Positions 5,586 to 7,128 of a stretch of 7,128 nt of DNA are shown here, one piece after another (position 1 is the first letter of the stretch; each line of letters begins with the position of its first letter). The translations under genes and the position numbers were made by a program. Location of the stretch: positions 1 to 7,128 of the forward strand of contig MEEC01000135.1 in NCBI GenBank assembly GCA_001724315.1, read 5' to 3'. Origin of the DNA: Lautropia sp. SCN 70-15. GTDB taxonomy: Bacteria > Pseudomonadota > Gammaproteobacteria > Burkholderiales > Burkholderiaceae_E. The notes beneath the pieces are model-generated. The model saw only the letters and a program-made list of their open reading frames with translations. It ran no database searches and was not told the origin of the DNA.

Positions 5586-7128
5586 ATGCTGCAAGACACT
5601 CCGAACGCCGCCTCCGACGAGGCCGGCCGGCCGCTGCAATCGGTGATCCGCCAGTCGATCCGCATCCGCGGCGCGCGGCAGAACAACCTGAAGAACGTCG
5701 ACCTCGACATCCCGACCGGCGAGCTCGTCGTCGTCACCGGCGTGTCCGGCTCGGGCAAGTCCTCGCTGGTCTTCGACACGCTGTACGCGGAGGGCCAGCG
5801 CCGCTACGTCGAGACCTTCTCCGCCTACGCGCGCCAGTTCCTCGACCGGATGGACAAGCCGCAGGTGGACCGCATCGAAGGCGTTCCGCCCGCGATCGCC
5901 ATCGACCAGACCAACCCGGTGCGCACCTCGCGCTCCACGGTCGGCACGATGACCGAACTGAACGACCACCTGAAGCTGCTGTTCGCCCGCGCGGCGCAGC
6001 TGCACTGCCGCCGCTGCGCGCGGCCGGTCAGGCGCGACACCGTGGCCAGCGTGCGCGCCGAGATGGCGCGCCGGGCGGCCGAGGCCGGCGACCCCAGGCT
6101 GGTCGTGAGCTTCCCGGTCACGGTGCCGGCCAACTTCGGCGAGGACGAAATCCGCGCCCACCTCGAGGCGCAGGGCTACACGAGGATCCAGGCGACCGAG
6201 CGGGTCGCTGCCGGGCAAGGCGAAGCCGGGCCAGCGAAGCCGCGCGGCGCCAAGGCCACCGAATCGGCCAAGGTCCGCGGGGCCAAGGCCGCCCCGCCAG
6301 CCGAATCCGTGTTGCTGCACGTGGCGCAGGACCGCTTCCGGCTCAGCGCGGTCGAGGAATCCCGGGTCGCCGACTCGGTGGAGAACGCGCTGGCCCGCGG
6401 GCACGGCCGGTTGTCGGTCCACGTGCTCGACGACGAAGGCAGGGAGACCGCGCGCTGGCGCTTCAGCACCGGCCTGCACTGCGCCGATTGCGACATCGCC
6501 TATGCGGATCCGCTGCCCAGCCTGTTCTCGTTCAACTCGCCGCTGGGCGCCTGCGAAGCCTGCCGCGGCTTCGGCCGAGTGATCGGCATCGACCTGGGGC
6601 TGGTGATTCCCGACGAGGCCAAGACCCTGGCCGATGGCGCGGTCAAGCCCTGGCAGACCGAGAGCTTCAAGGAATGCCAGCGCGAGATGAAGAAGTACGC
6701 GCCGGCCGCCGGCGTGCCGATGGACGTGCCCTGGCGAGATCTGAGCGAGGCGCACAAGCGCTGGGTGATCGAGGGCGGCGACGACTGGACCGGCAAGTGG
6801 CAGACGCAGTGGTACGGCATCCGGCGCTTCTTCGACTGGCTGGAGTCGAAGGCGTACAAGATGCACATCCGCGTGCTGCTGTCGAAGTATCGGTCGTATA
6901 CACCGTGCGCCGTGTGCCGCGGCGCACGGCTCAAGCCTGATGCCTTGCTGTGGCGGATCGGTTCGCGTGAAGAGGCGGACACGGTGCTGGAAGGCGCCGG
7001 AGAGACGGCTGCAACGGCGACAGCCGCAAGCTCGCAACCCGGCGACCCAGACGCCGCCGACCGCTCGCGCTTCCATCCGGCCGGCGTGCAATGGACCGGA
7101 GAACAGCTCGACGCCGCCCCCGGCCTCA
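5586..7128 (+). CDS. uvrA: Excinuclease ABC subunit UvrA, N-terminal part, probably the long tandem type (3' end outside window)
   Basis: The frame is open from the ATG at 5586 to the window end (514 residues). UvrA is the DNA-damage-recognition ATPase of nucleotide excision repair. Motifs: IRIRGARQNNLKNVDLDIP leading to Walker A GVSGSGKSS (52-60); LYAEGQRRYVETFSAYARQFL (67-86); STVGTMTELNDHLKLLF (117-133); the first zinc module Cys299/Cys302 with Cys323/Cys326; and FFDWLESKAYKMHIRVLLSKYR with Cys441-xx-Cys444 and GARLKPDALLW. Differences from the standard enzyme of about 940 residues: an extra Cys141-xx-Cys144, an Ala/Lys/Pro-rich insert at about 207-241, and an Ala-rich insert at about 461-500. 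GVPPAIAIDQTNPVRTSRST and the KKYAP/WQTQWYGIRRFF region resemble the very long (near 1900-residue) tandem UvrA proteins of betaproteobacteria; this is from memory, and the second half is not visible. No Shine-Dalgarno precedes the ATG, but there is no other ATG or GTG in frame after the stop at 5460. Confidence 0.93.
   Translation, partial: MLQDTPNAASDEAGRPLQSVIRQSIRIRGARQNNLKNVDLDIPTGELVVVTGVSGSGKSSLVFDTLYAEGQRRYVETFSAYARQFLDRMDKPQVDRIEGVPPAIAIDQTNPVRTSRSTVGTMTELNDHLKLLFARAAQLHCRRCARPVRRDTVASVRAEMARRAAEAGDPRLVVSFPVTVPANFGEDEIRAHLEAQGYTRIQATERVAAGQGEAGPAKPRGAKATESAKVRGAKAAPPAESVLLHVAQDRFRLSAVEESRVADSVENALARGHGRLSVHVLDDEGRETARWRFSTGLHCADCDIAYADPLPSLFSFNSPLGACEACRGFGRVIGIDLGLVIPDEAKTLADGAVKPWQTESFKECQREMKKYAPAAGVPMDVPWRDLSEAHKRWVIEGGDDWTGKWQTQWYGIRRFFDWLESKAYKMHIRVLLSKYRSYTPCAVCRGARLKPDALLWRIGSREEADTVLEGAGETAATATAASSQPGDPDAADRSRFHPAGVQWTGEQLDAAPGL

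Noticed and set aside
6199..6309. Possible short repeat array or frameshift inside uvrA
   Set aside because: The frame stays open through the region, and the repetitive feel comes from Ala/Lys/Gly codons of a linker insert, not from a DNA repeat array.
5433..7091. Minus-strand open frame extending upstream of the TM2 gene across uvrA
   Set aside because: The part above 5432 is antisense to uvrA and has no domain; only the last 139 residues look like a real protein.

Overview
The window is very GC-rich and gene-dense, with short gaps and strong GC bias at third codon positions. The protein sequences point to a betaproteobacterium, most likely of the order Burkholderiales. The best clue is the start of an unusual UvrA whose motifs and insertions resemble the very long tandem UvrA proteins that I associate with Burkholderia-like and some Xanthomonas-like bacteria. 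This assignment comes from recognising protein families, not from a database search.

Layout, left to right. (1) Positions 1-786 hold the C-terminal part of a coiled-coil, SbcC/YhaN-like ATPase, plus strand, cut by the window edge. (2) A 112-base gap carries a perfect TTGCGC-CA-GCGCAA palindrome with FNR-box geometry, placed where an activator would sit relative to a plausible -10 box. It precedes a tandem-domain universal stress protein (899-1705, plus). (3) On the minus strand is pobA, 4-hydroxybenzoate 3-monooxygenase (2926 to 1751). It is divergent from a histidine-phosphatase-fold protein (3045-3719, plus) whose second catalytic His position is Ser. The 118-base divergent gap has overlapping inverted repeats, and no pobR-like regulator lies next to pobA. 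(4) A compact three-gene minus-strand unit runs 5432 to 3731: a small TM2-domain membrane protein, then an AlaX alanyl-tRNA editing protein, then a lipoprotein-type Cu/Zn superoxide dismutase (sodC). (5) Divergent from this unit, uvrA begins at 5586 on the plus strand and runs off the right edge. Its leader contains a GC-rich hairpin followed by five T residues, which resembles an attenuator.

How the genes work together. Most are independent housekeeping, stress-tolerance or catabolic genes: DNA repair (uvrA, and perhaps the SbcC/YhaN-like ATPase), oxidative defence (sodC), translation quality control (alaX), a stress response protein (tandem Usp) and aromatic catabolism (pobA feeds protocatechuate into the beta-ketoadipate pathway). 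The TM2 gene, alaX and sodC are spaced closely enough to be one operon.

I found no tRNA, rRNA, CRISPR array, insertion sequence, phage or toxin-antitoxin signature, and no sign of a new multi-gene system. The items most worth a second look are regulatory (the FNR-like site, the uvrA leader hairpin, the mirrored divergent promoter and the pobA operator-like repeats), plus the His-to-Ser change in the phosphatase and the atypical UvrA.
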